Of a stretch of DNA of 43,127 bases, positions 14,360 to 22,466 are shown piece after piece. A program made the position numbers and the translations under genes. Where the stretch lies: contig NZ_BJXX01000132.1 in NCBI RefSeq assembly GCF_007991215.1, positions 1-43,127 of the forward strand, given 5' to 3'. Position 1 is the first letter of the stretch; each line of letters begins with the position of its first letter. The stretch is from Aneurinibacillus danicus (GTDB lineage Bacteria; Bacillota; Bacilli; Aneurinibacillales; Aneurinibacillaceae). Below the pieces are notes generated by a model. That model did no database searches, was not told where the DNA came from, and was given only the letters and a program-made list of their open reading frames with translations.

Positions 14360-15370
14360 ATGAAATTTGGTTTGTTTACTGTTTTCGATAACTACAAGAA
14401 GAAGTTTGACCGTACGCCTGAACAATTGATTTACCAAGTATTAGAGCAAACGGAAGTGGCGGATCAGTTAGGGTATGAATCCGTATGGTTTGCCGAACAT
14501 CATTTCAGTGAGTATGGCATTCTTACGTCACCGCAAATGCTGCTTACCGCTGCTGCCCAGCGTACAAAAAATATCCGTTTAGGGGTATCCATTGTATCCC
14601 TTCCTTTCCATAATCCCATTCGGATCGCAGAAGATTATGCCTTACTGGATGTATTGAGCAACGGTCGTTTAAACCTTGGTTTAGGAAGTGGATATCTGCC
14701 GCACGAATTTACTGGATTCAATGTGGATGGGAAAGATAAGGCATTCCGTTTCAATGATAGCCTTGCCGTCATTGAAAAAGCGTGGAGCGGTGAAACATTC
14801 TCGCATGAAGGAGAATACTACCAGTTTTCTGATGTACAACTACAGGTCATTCCGAAGCAGGCACAAGTACCGGTATGGATTGGCACCCTTAGCTCTCGGG
14901 GCGCTCAGTATGTAGGGAAAATGGGGTACAACATTATGGGTGTTCCTTATGTAGCCAGCAATTCTATTGCCGAATTGAAGCAGGTCATTGATGATTATAA
15001 AAAAGCATATCATGAAGCCGGTCATGATGAGCAGAAGATTAATATTCCACTGGCCCTTCATACGTATATAGCGGAAACAAGAGAAGAAGCGGAGCGAATC
15101 GCAAAACCACATCTGAATCTATATCTGGAAACTCGCCAATATGGTAAGGGGGCACAGTACGAGGATTTGGAAGCACGCGAACAATTACTGATCGGTACGC
15201 CAGAGGATGTAATTCATATGTTGAGGAAATATCAAGAAGTTGGTTGTGATCATATCATGATGCTTATGAACTTTGGAGGGCTGCCTCACAATAAGGTATT
15301 GAAATCCATGGAACTCGCTGCCAAAGAAGTGATGCCGGCCTTTAAGGAGCCCGTCAAGAGTCTCGTTTAA
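14360..15370 (+). CDS. Luciferase-like flavin-dependent monooxygenase (LLM class)
   Basis: A 336-aa bacterial-luciferase-like protein using reduced FMN and oxygen. The barrel start MKFGLFTVFDNYKKKF, VWFAEHHFSEYGI, the RIAEDYALLDVLSNGRL segment, GLGSGYLPHEF and the later TPEDVIHML stretch are typical of group I LLM oxidoreductases. These enzymes need reduced flavin from a partner; an FMN reductase lies 121 bp downstream. AAAGGAGGG precedes the ATG. It is controlled by two tandem leader elements. In a homogentisate cluster it may hydroxylate or degrade an aromatic precursor, but the substrate is inferred only from context. Confidence 0.88.
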   Translation: MKFGLFTVFDNYKKKFDRTPEQLIYQVLEQTEVADQLGYESVWFAEHHFSEYGILTSPQMLLTAAAQRTKNIRLGVSIVSLPFHNPIRIAEDYALLDVLSNGRLNLGLGSGYLPHEFTGFNVDGKDKAFRFNDSLAVIEKAWSGETFSHEGEYYQFSDVQLQVIPKQAQVPVWIGTLSSRGAQYVGKMGYNIMGVPYVASNSIAELKQVIDDYKKAYHEAGHDEQKINIPLALHTYIAETREEAERIAKPHLNLYLETRQYGKGAQYEDLEAREQLLIGTPEDVIHMLRKYQEVGCDHIMMLMNFGGLPHNKVLKSMELAAKEVMPAFKEPVKSLV

Positions 15371-15417
15371 ATGAAAGTATAAGCACAATCATTAGAAAAA
15401 ATGTAAATGACGTGTGT

Positions 15418-15450
15418 GAAGGGTAGCCTCTTCCTTGTCCGCTACCCTTC
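15418..15450 (+). other. Intercistronic hairpin between monooxygenase and flavin reductase
   Basis: GAAGGGTAGC and GCTACCCTTC form a perfect 10-bp stem with a 13-nt loop. No T-tract follows, so it more likely tunes mRNA stability or relative expression of the two genes than ends transcription. Confidence 0.55.
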
Positions 15451-15491
15451 GTATGTAAAAGCACAAAAGAACAGGGAGATGAAGAAAGATT

Positions 15492-16046
15492 ATGAAACTA
15501 CTTGGAATTTCTGGTACCATTCTTGGGGCCAAAACAGCCATACTGGTGGAGAAGGTGCTTCATGCAGCAAGGGAGAACCACTCCAATATAGAGGTAGAGA
15601 TGCTTGATCTGCGTCATTATAACGTACAGTTTTGTGATGGAAGAGATCCTTCTTTTTATAATGAAGACACCCAGAAGGTGATTGAGATCGTATCTCAGGC
15701 AGATTTCTACCTCATCGGAAGTCCGATCTTTAATGGCTCCATGCCGGCACCCTTAAAGAATTTGTTCGATCTCATACCTCCGTCCGTCTTTCGTTATAAA
15801 GTTATGGGCTTTGTAGCAAATGGAGGAACGTACCAACATTACCTCGTTGTTGAAAATCAATTAAAGCCGATCGTCGGCTATCTTCGTGCCTATGTCGCCC
15901 CGAGCTATGTCTATGCCAATACAAATCATTTCAACCATGAGAATGAGATTGTTGATGAAGATGTACTTGAGCGTATTCAAAATCTAGCAAATGAGTTAGT
16001 ACACATGCAGCAAGGCTTGAAAGAAAGGAAAACGTATATTATTTAA
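15492..16046 (+). CDS. NADPH-dependent FMN reductase
   Basis: A 184-aa flavodoxin-fold reductase: MKLLGISGT phosphate-binding loop, FYLIGSPIFNGSMPAPLKNLFD (the conserved GSPIYxxSxPGxLKxxxD pattern, ~75-96) and GFVANGGTYQHY (~112). It would supply reduced FMN to the luciferase-like monooxygenase upstream, forming a two-component system. The ribosome binding site is weak (GAAGAAAG near the ATG), so expression may depend on coupling to upstream transcription. Confidence 0.88.
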   Translation: MKLLGISGTILGAKTAILVEKVLHAARENHSNIEVEMLDLRHYNVQFCDGRDPSFYNEDTQKVIEIVSQADFYLIGSPIFNGSMPAPLKNLFDLIPPSVFRYKVMGFVANGGTYQHYLVVENQLKPIVGYLRAYVAPSYVYANTNHFNHENEIVDEDVLERIQNLANELVHMQQGLKERKTYII

Positions 16047-16246
16047 CTTCTGGTTTTACTTCATCAGCGCAGTAATGAAAATTATGGCATTGAAGAACAT
16101 AACAGGGATCACTTATATAGGATTATGATTCTGAGTTGGTATATCCCTTCATGGAACAAAATCACCTACAAAATAAACGCTTGTTTATAGTACAAACTGC
16201 CAGGGTGATATAAAATATTAAATAAAAATGATAGGGGAGGTCTCAT

Positions 16247-16573
16247 ATGAACTCAGAAAAAAAGAATCGTATACTTGTGGCGGGATTTGCTCAACTTCCT
16301 AAAGGGACGACGTTACACGAAATACAAAAAATTATCGCATGTGTTTTGATTATCGACACTGAAAACGCCATCATCGAGAGGGCCTCTTTTTCCTTTCTTA
16401 TGGATGTGACAAATGAGTTTATTAGTTCGCTCGTAGAAGGCAAGTCGATCGAAAATGGGATTGACGACATTGTGAAAGATATTGAAGAATACTTTCACGT
16501 ACCGCCGCAACGGGCCGTGATACAATCCCTGCGCTCAGCCTACGATCGATATATAGAAGCAAAAAACAAATGA
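16247..16573 (+). CDS. DUF3870 domain protein
   Basis: A 108-aa protein covering the whole DUF3870 family: VAGFAQLPKGTTLHEIQK, a central VLIIDTENAIIERASFSFLM stretch, FISSLVEGKSIENGIDDIV and the end RAVIQSLRSAYDRYIE. The biochemical role is unknown; family members often sit in catabolic clusters. AGGGGAGG precedes the ATG by 8 nt. It lies 200 bp behind the flavin reductase with no terminator between, so it is probably the last gene of the monooxygenase operon. Confidence 0.8.
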   Translation: MNSEKKNRILVAGFAQLPKGTTLHEIQKIIACVLIIDTENAIIERASFSFLMDVTNEFISSLVEGKSIENGIDDIVKDIEEYFHVPPQRAVIQSLRSAYDRYIEAKNK

Positions 16574-16639
16574 TAATCTCATGTAAAAGTGAGTCTTCAA
16601 TAAAAGGACATGTATTTGATTTTTAATAGAACAAATATA

Positions 16640-16668
16640 TTGAAAATTGAAAGCGTATACACTATAAT
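16640..16668 (+). promoter_or_regulatory. Sigma-A promoter with embedded cre-like site, upstream of leader element 3
   Basis: TTGAAA, 17-bp spacer, TATAAT, close to consensus. The spacer contains TGAAAGCGTATACA (16648-16661), which matches the CcpA cre consensus TGWAANCGNTNWCA at all but one defined position. A cre between -35 and -10 normally gives catabolite repression. Initiation would be near 16675, about 20 nt before leader element 3. Other sequence from 16574 to the gene at 16953 holds only leader element 3 and the ribosome binding site. Confidence 0.75.
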
Positions 16669-16693
16669 AACAATCAAATAATTATAAAAGACT

Positions 16694-16840
16694 ACTGGCT
16701 GTCTATGGAGAAGTTCCTGATAAGAGCTTTCTCAGCTGCAGTAGACAACAACCAGTCCATTACTTAACCATTTTTTCTTAAAGCACTCGAGGTGTATCTT
16801 GGTTGCTTTTCGAAAGGATTAAGTTGGACTGGTTTTTTTT
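16694..16840 (+). ncRNA. Riboswitch-like leader element 3 with overlapping terminator (before MFS gene)
   Basis: P1 pairs ACTGG-c-TGTCTA (16694-16705) with TAGACA-acaa-CCAGT (16742-16756). The conserved TCTATGG follows, then a hairpin (GAGAA/TTCTC, ~16709-16733). The terminator arm AACCAGTCCA (16750-16759) shares CCAGT with P1 and pairs perfectly with TGGACTGGTT (16825-16834), extended by ACTTAA/TTAAGT, and is followed by eight T residues. It is the clearest of the four copies because promoter, aptamer-like fold and terminator are all well formed. Ligand and mechanism are inferred, not shown. Confidence 0.75.
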
Positions 16841-16952
16841 ATTTGCCAATGTATGCATCTAGGCAAAAGAGTAAAAAGGAGGGAAAGCCAGGATAGTGAA
16901 GCAGTAGGTTCCAAGGCATTGAAGTATGAGAGAATAAAAGGGAGTGTAAAGG

Positions 16953-18314
16953 ATGAGTAAACAATATCTGCAAAGTAAAAAACAAGGTATAACCAATGTA
17001 AATGCATTTCCTTCATCTTCAAGCTTAGACATCGAGCAAAAAAACAAAAGGAGTTCTCTAACCATACTTGTTGTATTCTCATGTTGGTTCGCTATCTTAG
17101 CGGACGGTTACGATTTAGGCATTTACGGTGCGGTTCTTCCGAAGTTACTGGAGTATCAAGAGTGGGGATTAACTCCGGCGAAAGCCGGTGTGATTGCTAG
17201 TTATGCGCTGGTAGGCATGCTTATTGGAGCCATTTTGGTAGGTACCATTACAGATTTAATAGGTAGAAAATGGACATTGATCGTATGTCTAACGCTCTTC
17301 TCGATTACGATGGCGTTGGCTGCGATGGCGACTACACCAGAAATGTTTGGGTTATTCCGTTTTATTGGAGGAATTGGCTTAGGTGGGGTTATTCCAACGG
17401 CCTCTGCCCTTACCATTGAATACTCACCGGTCAAAAGGCGTTCCTTGGCTTACGCGATTATGTTTACAGGGTATTCATTTGGAATTGTACTCGGATCTCT
17501 TCTATCCATCGTGATGCTTGAGAGCTTTGGCTGGAGATTGATGTTTTGGATTGGAGCGATTCCGTTACTCGCCGTCCCTTTTTTCGTTCGTTATTTACCT
17601 GAATCGCTTAGCTTTCTCCTCATGAAAAACCGAAGGGATGAGGTTGAGAAGATTTGTAAGCGCTATGAATTAGAAGTGCTTGAACAGGATATGGAAGAAA
17701 AAAGCTCTCCACAAAGTCGATGGCAAGGAATTTCTACCCTTTTCTCTAAGCCGTATCTAAGAGCAACCATTTTGTTTTGGATCATTGACATTATGGCGAT
17801 GTTTTTAATTTATGGTCTAAATACCTGGTTGCCGCAAATGATGCGCAAAGCAGGATATCCTCTTGGCTCTAGTTTGTCTTTTTTGCTAATGCTTAATTTG
17901 ACTGCAGCCGGAGGGGTTTTGATTGCCGGTGCCATTGCCGACCGTTGGGGTTCTAAACGGGTAATCAGCATTTCTTACTTGTTAGCAGCTGTGGCCATCG
18001 CTGTACTTTCCATTAAATCATCCCTTTTGGTTGTGTATATACTAGTTGGAATAGCGGGTTTCGGTTCCGTAGGCATTACGCAAATTTTAAATGCCTATAT
18101 TACGAAATACTATCCTTCACATGCACGTGCCACCGCTTTAGGATGGACATTGGGTTTTGGAAGAATCGGAGCCATCTCTGGACCTATCATTATCGGAATG
18201 TTTATGAGCATGCAGTATGAGCAAGTATGGAATTTTTATATTTTTGCCATTGCAGGCTTGATTGCAGCAATCGCTGTTTTACTGATTCCGATGAAGAAGG
18301 ATACAATTATTTAA
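16953..18314 (+). CDS. MFS transporter, aromatic acid:H+ symporter (AAHS) type
   Basis: A 453-aa protein with 12 predicted membrane segments in two halves. Family signatures are DGYDLGIYGAVLPKLL in TM1 (the AAHS D-G-x-D motif), GTITDLIGRKWTLIVCL in the loop 2-3, and GAIADRWGSKRVI in the loop 8-9. AAHS members (PcaK, BenK, GenK) import hydroxylated aromatic acids. The cluster suggests homogentisate or a hydroxyphenylacetate-type precursor as cargo. The ATG follows GGGAG and TAAAGG. It is transcribed from the cre-bearing promoter through leader element 3; leader element 4 follows 16 bp behind its stop. Confidence 0.9.
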   Translation: MSKQYLQSKKQGITNVNAFPSSSSLDIEQKNKRSSLTILVVFSCWFAILADGYDLGIYGAVLPKLLEYQEWGLTPAKAGVIASYALVGMLIGAILVGTITDLIGRKWTLIVCLTLFSITMALAAMATTPEMFGLFRFIGGIGLGGVIPTASALTIEYSPVKRRSLAYAIMFTGYSFGIVLGSLLSIVMLESFGWRLMFWIGAIPLLAVPFFVRYLPESLSFLLMKNRRDEVEKICKRYELEVLEQDMEEKSSPQSRWQGISTLFSKPYLRATILFWIIDIMAMFLIYGLNTWLPQMMRKAGYPLGSSLSFLLMLNLTAAGGVLIAGAIADRWGSKRVISISYLLAAVAIAVLSIKSSLLVVYILVGIAGFGSVGITQILNAYITKYYPSHARATALGWTLGFGRIGAISGPIIIGMFMSMQYEQVWNFYIFAIAGLIAAIAVLLIPMKKDTII

Positions 18315-18330
18315 ATAATATCTAGTCATT

Positions 18331-18480
18331 CTGGCTGTCTATGGGGAAGACTCCTTAAAAAGAGCTTCTCAATGTAATAGACAGACTCCCAGTCCATTTC
18401 GTATCCTTTCGGGGTTATTGAAAGTCAACCATGATTCATTTGACTTTTCTCGAAGGGAAATTGAGATGGACTTTATTTTT
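18331..18480 (+). ncRNA. Riboswitch-like leader element 4 between MFS and hmgA genes
   Basis: The 5' strand CTGGCTGTCTATGG is identical to element 3 over 14 nt. P1 pairs CTGG-c-TGTCTA (18331-18341) with TAGACA...CCAG (18378-18392), enclosing a GAAG/CTTC hairpin. The terminator arm AGTCCAT (18391-18397) pairs with ATGGACT (18466-18472) and T-rich sequence follows; two further stems (CCTTTCG/CGAAGG and AAAGTCAA/TTGACTTT) fill the loop. No promoter is seen between the MFS stop and this element, so it acts on read-through transcript and sets how much reaches hmgA. Confidence 0.7.
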
Positions 18481-18499
18481 CATCTGAGAGAAGGCATAG

Positions 18500-18599
18500 A
18501 GTAAGAAATTAACTAACTATGTCATTTCATTAGAGGCCTAAAATTCGAATTATTTCACGATAGTCCAGTAAGAAATTAACTAACTATGTCATTTCATTA
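18500..18599 (+). repeat. Two 33-bp direct repeats upstream of hmgA
   Basis: An identical 33-bp unit, beginning AGTAAGAAATTAACTAACTA and ending ATGTCATTTCATTA, occurs at 18500-18532 and 18567-18599, centre to centre 67 bp. The second copy ends about 15 bp before the hmgA ribosome binding site. It could be a duplication by recombination or a pair of protein sites. Leader element 4, these repeats and the GGGGAGG site account for the whole gap between the MFS gene and hmgA. Confidence 0.85.
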
Positions 18600-18631
18600 T
18601 TGAGATATAACACGTAGGGGAGGAAATAACC

Positions 18632-19795
18632 ATGCCATTTTATCATCGATTAGGCAGTATACCTGCAAAACGGCACACCACTTTTTATAAATCAGACGGA
18701 CAATTATACTATGAACAATTAATGGGAACAAAAGGCTTTTCGGGTATTCAGTCGATTTTGTACCATCACCATCCACCAACACAAGTCACCAAGGTTGAAA
18801 AATTCGGAAAGATGGCCATTGATTATGTCGACCGTGAGATTTTAAAACACCAACACTTCTTAACATTTGATTTGCCTGCGGGGGGCGATCCGATTCTTGG
18901 GCGGCAATATGTAATGGGTAATGATGATCTAGTAATAGGTATATGTAGACCGACTGAAAAAATGGATTATTACTACCGCAATTCAGAAGGGGATGAAATC
19001 ATCTTTGTCCACGAAGGGGAAGGGGAGCTTCATAGTGTGTTTGGTACCCTCACGTATCGACCCGGAGACTATTTAGTGATTCCAATTGGAACAACCTATC
19101 GAATTGAGCCAAAGAGTAAAGCCACTCGCTTTTTAGTGGTAGAATCGCAAAGTGCAATCGTACCTCCAAAAAGGTATCGTAATGAGCATGGTCAATTGCT
19201 TGAACATTCACCATTTTGCGAACGCGATATTCGCATTCCGGAAAGGCTAGAAACACATATCGAATCGGGCCGATTCGAAGTACGGGTCAAGCAGAAACAA
19301 ACCCTTTACAGCTATTTCTTTGACTTTCATCCACTTGACGTAGTGGGCTGGGACGGATATCTCTATCCGTACGCATTAAGCATCCATGATTTTGAGCCAA
19401 TTACGGGACGACTTCATCAACCACCGCCGGTTCATCAAACTTTTGAGGGACATAACTTTGTGATTTGTTCCTTTGTACCGCGGTTATACGATTATCATCC
19501 CAACGCCATACCGGCTCCCTATTTCCATAGCAATGTAGAAAGCGACGAGGTGCTTTATTACGTGGATCGGAATTTTATGAGCCGAAAAGGAGTAACTGAA
19601 GGATCGCTGACTTTGCATCCGATGGGAATTCCGCATGGTCCGCATCCGGGAAAAATTGAAGACAGTATTGGCAAGAAAGAAACGAAAGAATTGGCAGTCA
19701 TGATTGATACCTTCAGACCTTTGAAAGTGACTCGACAAGCGCTTGCGATTGAAGTGGAAGATTACATGTCAAGCTGGTTACCTATCAAGAAGTAA
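18632..19795 (+). CDS. hmgA: Homogentisate 1,2-dioxygenase
   Basis: A 387-aa cupin-type dioxygenase that opens the ring of homogentisate to 4-maleylacetoacetate with Fe(II) and oxygen. The N-terminus MPFYHRLGSIPAKRHT, the cupin stretch EIIFVHEGEGEL...PGDYLVIP (~122-151) and the C-terminal iron region APYFHSNVESDEVLYYVDR...PMGIPHGPHPG are characteristic; His299, Glu306 and His335 are the likely iron ligands. It is shorter than proteobacterial HmgA (~435 aa), as in Gram-positive and actinobacterial forms. The ATG is 8 nt after GGGGAGG. It is followed by the 327-aa protein and fumarylacetoacetase in one operon. Confidence 0.92.
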   Translation: MPFYHRLGSIPAKRHTTFYKSDGQLYYEQLMGTKGFSGIQSILYHHHPPTQVTKVEKFGKMAIDYVDREILKHQHFLTFDLPAGGDPILGRQYVMGNDDLVIGICRPTEKMDYYYRNSEGDEIIFVHEGEGELHSVFGTLTYRPGDYLVIPIGTTYRIEPKSKATRFLVVESQSAIVPPKRYRNEHGQLLEHSPFCERDIRIPERLETHIESGRFEVRVKQKQTLYSYFFDFHPLDVVGWDGYLYPYALSIHDFEPITGRLHQPPPVHQTFEGHNFVICSFVPRLYDYHPNAIPAPYFHSNVESDEVLYYVDRNFMSRKGVTEGSLTLHPMGIPHGPHPGKIEDSIGKKETKELAVMIDTFRPLKVTRQALAIEVEDYMSSWLPIKK

Positions 19796-19887
19796 TGATT
19801 TTGCATGGAAGACATTCCGTTGGGGAAAGAGCACGTCGCCCAACATCCATTAGATTCATTATTTAGCGAGCAAAGGGGAGAAGAGTT

Positions 19888-20871
19888 ATGAAAACGGAAA
19901 GCGAAATCCGGGCAAAGGTGGATGCGATGCAGAAAACAAGTTCCGGCGCCTTCTTGGCACACTTAATCGATTATGCCGGGCTGTTTCCGCCTGCAAGTCT
20001 GTCGCTAGAGACAGCGATCCGCAACTATGCTGCTTATCGAACCGGAGGAGACGCCTGGATGCTGGGGCGTTTCATTATATCCGCGTCACGGCTGAACGAG
20101 CTTGAGCCATATGTGCCGTTATTTTCAAGTAAAATGCCGCTGGCCATTTCAGTTGTAGGGAGCAAGAGTACGAATACGACAGATTGCCTGAAAGGACTGC
20201 AGAATGATTTGGCTCAAGTCACACGCTTTCGTGACCGATATGGAGACACCATAGAGATAGGCGTGTTTGAAATGCCGTTACCGCCTGTTCCGCCCATGCG
20301 AGAGCTGCTACACATCATTGCCAAGGAGACAGCTGCGCACGGCCTATACACGTTCTGTGAGGTGACGGTGTCATTAGAAGAAGACTGGGAGTACCATATG
20401 ATGGATACGCTGGATGCTATAGCGGCACACAATGCCGTGGGTGATCCGGTGCTCGGCTTTAAATTGCGTGCTGGCGGTGTTACGGCTGATATGTTCCCGA
20501 CACCTGAACAGGTTACTGCTGCCCTCCTCGGATGTCGCGATCGCGGCATCGCAATGAAGTTTACTGCCGGATTGCACCATCCTATCCGGATGCATCGTGA
20601 TGAGGTCCATACGCGGATGCATGGTTTCGTCAATGTTTTTGCTGCAGGGATGTTGGCTCACGTTCATAACCTGGATGCATTGACGACAGCAAAAATCCTT
20701 GCTGACGAGGTACCGACGAACTTTTCCTTTACTCCTAAGAGGTTGGCTTGGTGTAACCTAATGGTTTCTGTTGATGAGATCATACAACTGCGCAAGGAAA
20801 TGTTATGCTCCTATGGCAGCTGTAGTTTTGATGAGCCACGTGATGACCTGCGGACATTACACATCCTATAA
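19888..20871 (+). CDS. Unrecognised 327-aa protein in place of maleylacetoacetate isomerase
   Basis: The family is not recognised. The N-terminus has HLIDYAGLFPPASLSLETAI. Alternating strands and helices (AISVVGS, IEIGVFEMPLPPVPP, LYTFCEVTV, GFKLRAGGVTADMFP, AMKFTAGLHHPI, FVNVFAAGMLAH) suggest a TIM-barrel-like fold with charged residues at strand ends, for example Lys and Arg in GFKLRAGG and Lys and His in MKFTAGLHH. It is not a glutathione S-transferase, nor a DinB-type thiol-dependent isomerase. It lies between hmgA and fahA, 92 bp and 18 bp away, exactly where the isomerase step is missing, so it may isomerise maleylacetoacetate by a thiol-independent route. That role is inference. Start ATG follows GGGGAGAAG. 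GC content looks higher than in surrounding genes. Confidence 0.85.
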   Translation: MKTESEIRAKVDAMQKTSSGAFLAHLIDYAGLFPPASLSLETAIRNYAAYRTGGDAWMLGRFIISASRLNELEPYVPLFSSKMPLAISVVGSKSTNTTDCLKGLQNDLAQVTRFRDRYGDTIEIGVFEMPLPPVPPMRELLHIIAKETAAHGLYTFCEVTVSLEEDWEYHMMDTLDAIAAHNAVGDPVLGFKLRAGGVTADMFPTPEQVTAALLGCRDRGIAMKFTAGLHHPIRMHRDEVHTRMHGFVNVFAAGMLAHVHNLDALTTAKILADEVPTNFSFTPKRLAWCNLMVSVDEIIQLRKEMLCSYGSCSFDEPRDDLRTLHIL

Positions 20872-20889
20872 TACAATGGAGGCCTATAT

Positions 20890-22152
20890 ATGAAACGTTC
20901 CTTTATCCCAGTAGAAGCTGAATCTCATTTTCCTATTCAGAATTTACCTTATGGTGTATTTCGTCCTAAGAATAGTGATGTTCCCCGTATCGGTGTTGCC
21001 ATTGGTGATTACGTATTAGACCTTGCAGTATTAGATGAGGCGGGACACTTTAACACGACTTCAGTGGCCGGCAAACAGGTTTTTCATCAATCTTCTCTTA
21101 ACGCATTCATGGCTCTTGGACGTACAGCCTGGCGTGAGGTGCGAACGCAGCTCCAGCGTTTGCTGAGCGAAGACGAACCGACCCTACGGGATAACGTTTC
21201 GCTTCGTAAGCGCGCACTTCTGCGACAAAGCGACGTGGAGCTGTTATTACCTGCACAAATTGGTGATTATACCGACTTCTATGCTTCGAAAGAACATGCA
21301 ACCAATGTGGGCATCATGTTCCGCGGCAAAGAAAATGCACTCATGCCAAACTGGACTCACTTACCAGTTGGGTATCATGGTCGGGCGAGTTCAGTCATCC
21401 TTAGTGGTACTGACATACGCCGTCCGCAAGGCCAGATGAAGCTCCCTGATACTCCCACCCCCGTTTTTGGACCATGTCGTCAATTGGACTTCGAGCTGGA
21501 GTTAGGCTGGTTTATTGGTCCAGGGAATTCGATGGGACAACCAATTTCCGTTGAGAACGCCGAGGAGCAAATCTTTGGGCTTGTGTTGGTTAACGACTGG
21601 AGTGCTCGTGATATCCAGTCCTGGGAATACCAACCGCTTGGCCCGTTTCTCGCTAAGAACTTTGCGACCTCAGTCTCGCCATGGGTTGTACCACTTGATG
21701 CGTTGGAGCCTTTTCGTGTAATGGGTCCACAGCAGGACCCCGAGCCTCTTTCTTACCTAAGAACAAAGGGAGCTGGTGCGTTTGATATTCATTTGGAGGT
21801 CTATCTGCAAGGAGAAAAGATGAAGAACCCCCATCGTATTTTAACCAGTAACTTCCGTTATCTCTATTGGAGTATGGCGCAGCAGATTGCCCATCACACT
21901 GTAGGTGGCTGTAATTTACGTCCAGGAGATCTCCTTGCCTCAGGGACCATCAGTGGGCCACAGAAAGAGACACGGGGCTGTATGCTGGAGTTGACCTGGC
22001 GTGGAGCCGAACCGATTCGTTTGAATAACGGAGAACAGCGAATATGGGTAGAGGATGGCGATACGGTCACCATGACTGGCTGGTGCCAGGGCGATGGTTA
22101 CCGTGTCGGATTCGGGCAAGTGACGGGGCGAGTACTGCCGGCGTTGAAATAG
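20890..22152 (+). CDS. fahA: Fumarylacetoacetase
   Basis: A 420-aa two-domain FAH, the last step of homogentisate catabolism, giving fumarate and acetoacetate. The N-terminal SH3-like domain begins [13 protein letters not shown]. The catalytic domain has [19 protein letters not shown] (first Ca ligand and base), [28 protein letters not shown] (metal Glu residues), [20 protein letters not shown] and [12 protein letters not shown]. These match the eukaryote-like long fumarylacetoacetases, distinct from the 302-aa FAH-family protein at 8801. TGGAGG is 7 nt before the ATG. A strong terminator follows. Confidence 0.95.
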   Translation: MKRSFIPVEAESHFPIQNLPYGVFRPKNSDVPRIGVAIGDYVLDLAVLDEAGHFNTTSVAGKQVFHQSSLNAFMALGRTAWREVRTQLQRLLSEDEPTLRDNVSLRKRALLRQSDVELLLPAQIGDYTDFYASKEHATNVGIMFRGKENALMPNWTHLPVGYHGRASSVILSGTDIRRPQGQMKLPDTPTPVFGPCRQLDFELELGWFIGPGNSMGQPISVENAEEQIFGLVLVNDWSARDIQSWEYQPLGPFLAKNFATSVSPWVVPLDALEPFRVMGPQQDPEPLSYLRTKGAGAFDIHLEVYLQGEKMKNPHRILTSNFRYLYWSMAQQIAHHTVGGCNLRPGDLLASGTISGPQKETRGCMLELTWRGAEPIRLNNGEQRIWVEDGDTVTMTGWCQGDGYRVGFGQVTGRVLPALK

Positions 22153-22184
22153 GTATCGAATGTGTAATGAAGTAAGTAGTTATG

Positions 22185-22224
22185 TAACCGAAGTCCGAAA
22201 TTCCATTGGACTTCGGTTATTTAG
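22185..22224 (+). terminator. Intrinsic terminator after fahA
   Basis: TAACCGAAGTCC pairs perfectly with GGACTTCGGTTA around an 11-nt loop and is followed by TTTAGTTT. The rest of the gap to 22466 shows no clear promoter or other element. Confidence 0.85.
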
Positions 22225-22466
22225 TTTGGCTTAAAAAATGCCCGTAGGTGTAAAGAGATATTGTTGAATTGCTTGATTCATCACGCGGCCATCAAGATTA
22301 AATTTTATTCCCATAATTGTCAGAATTACAAACGCACGTTCTTGTTTTTCTGCTATAATTTAGAGTGAAGATAATTCTGCAAAGCCCCAAGCTAACTTTT
22401 GAAAAATGACAAAAGATATCATGGTAGAAGAACAAAAAACAAGGGAGAATATCTGGAGGGAATATC

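Noticed and set aside
14009-18480. T-box, BglG-type RAT or ANTAR antiterminator as explanation for the four leaders
   Set aside because: No T-box AGGGTGGNACCGCG sequence, no RAT-like core, no paired hexaloop hairpins, and no tRNA-synthetase, BglG or ANTAR gene nearby. A protein-bound antiterminator encoded elsewhere remains possible.
20214-20667. Long minus-strand frames opposite the 327-aa protein
   Set aside because: They are shadows of a locally GC-richer gene; no ribosome binding site or recognisable domain.
22226-22240. Third sigma-54-like site TGGCTT-N5-ATGCC after fahA
   Set aside because: Mismatches in both boxes and more than 220 bp from the next gene; spacing match alone is not enough.
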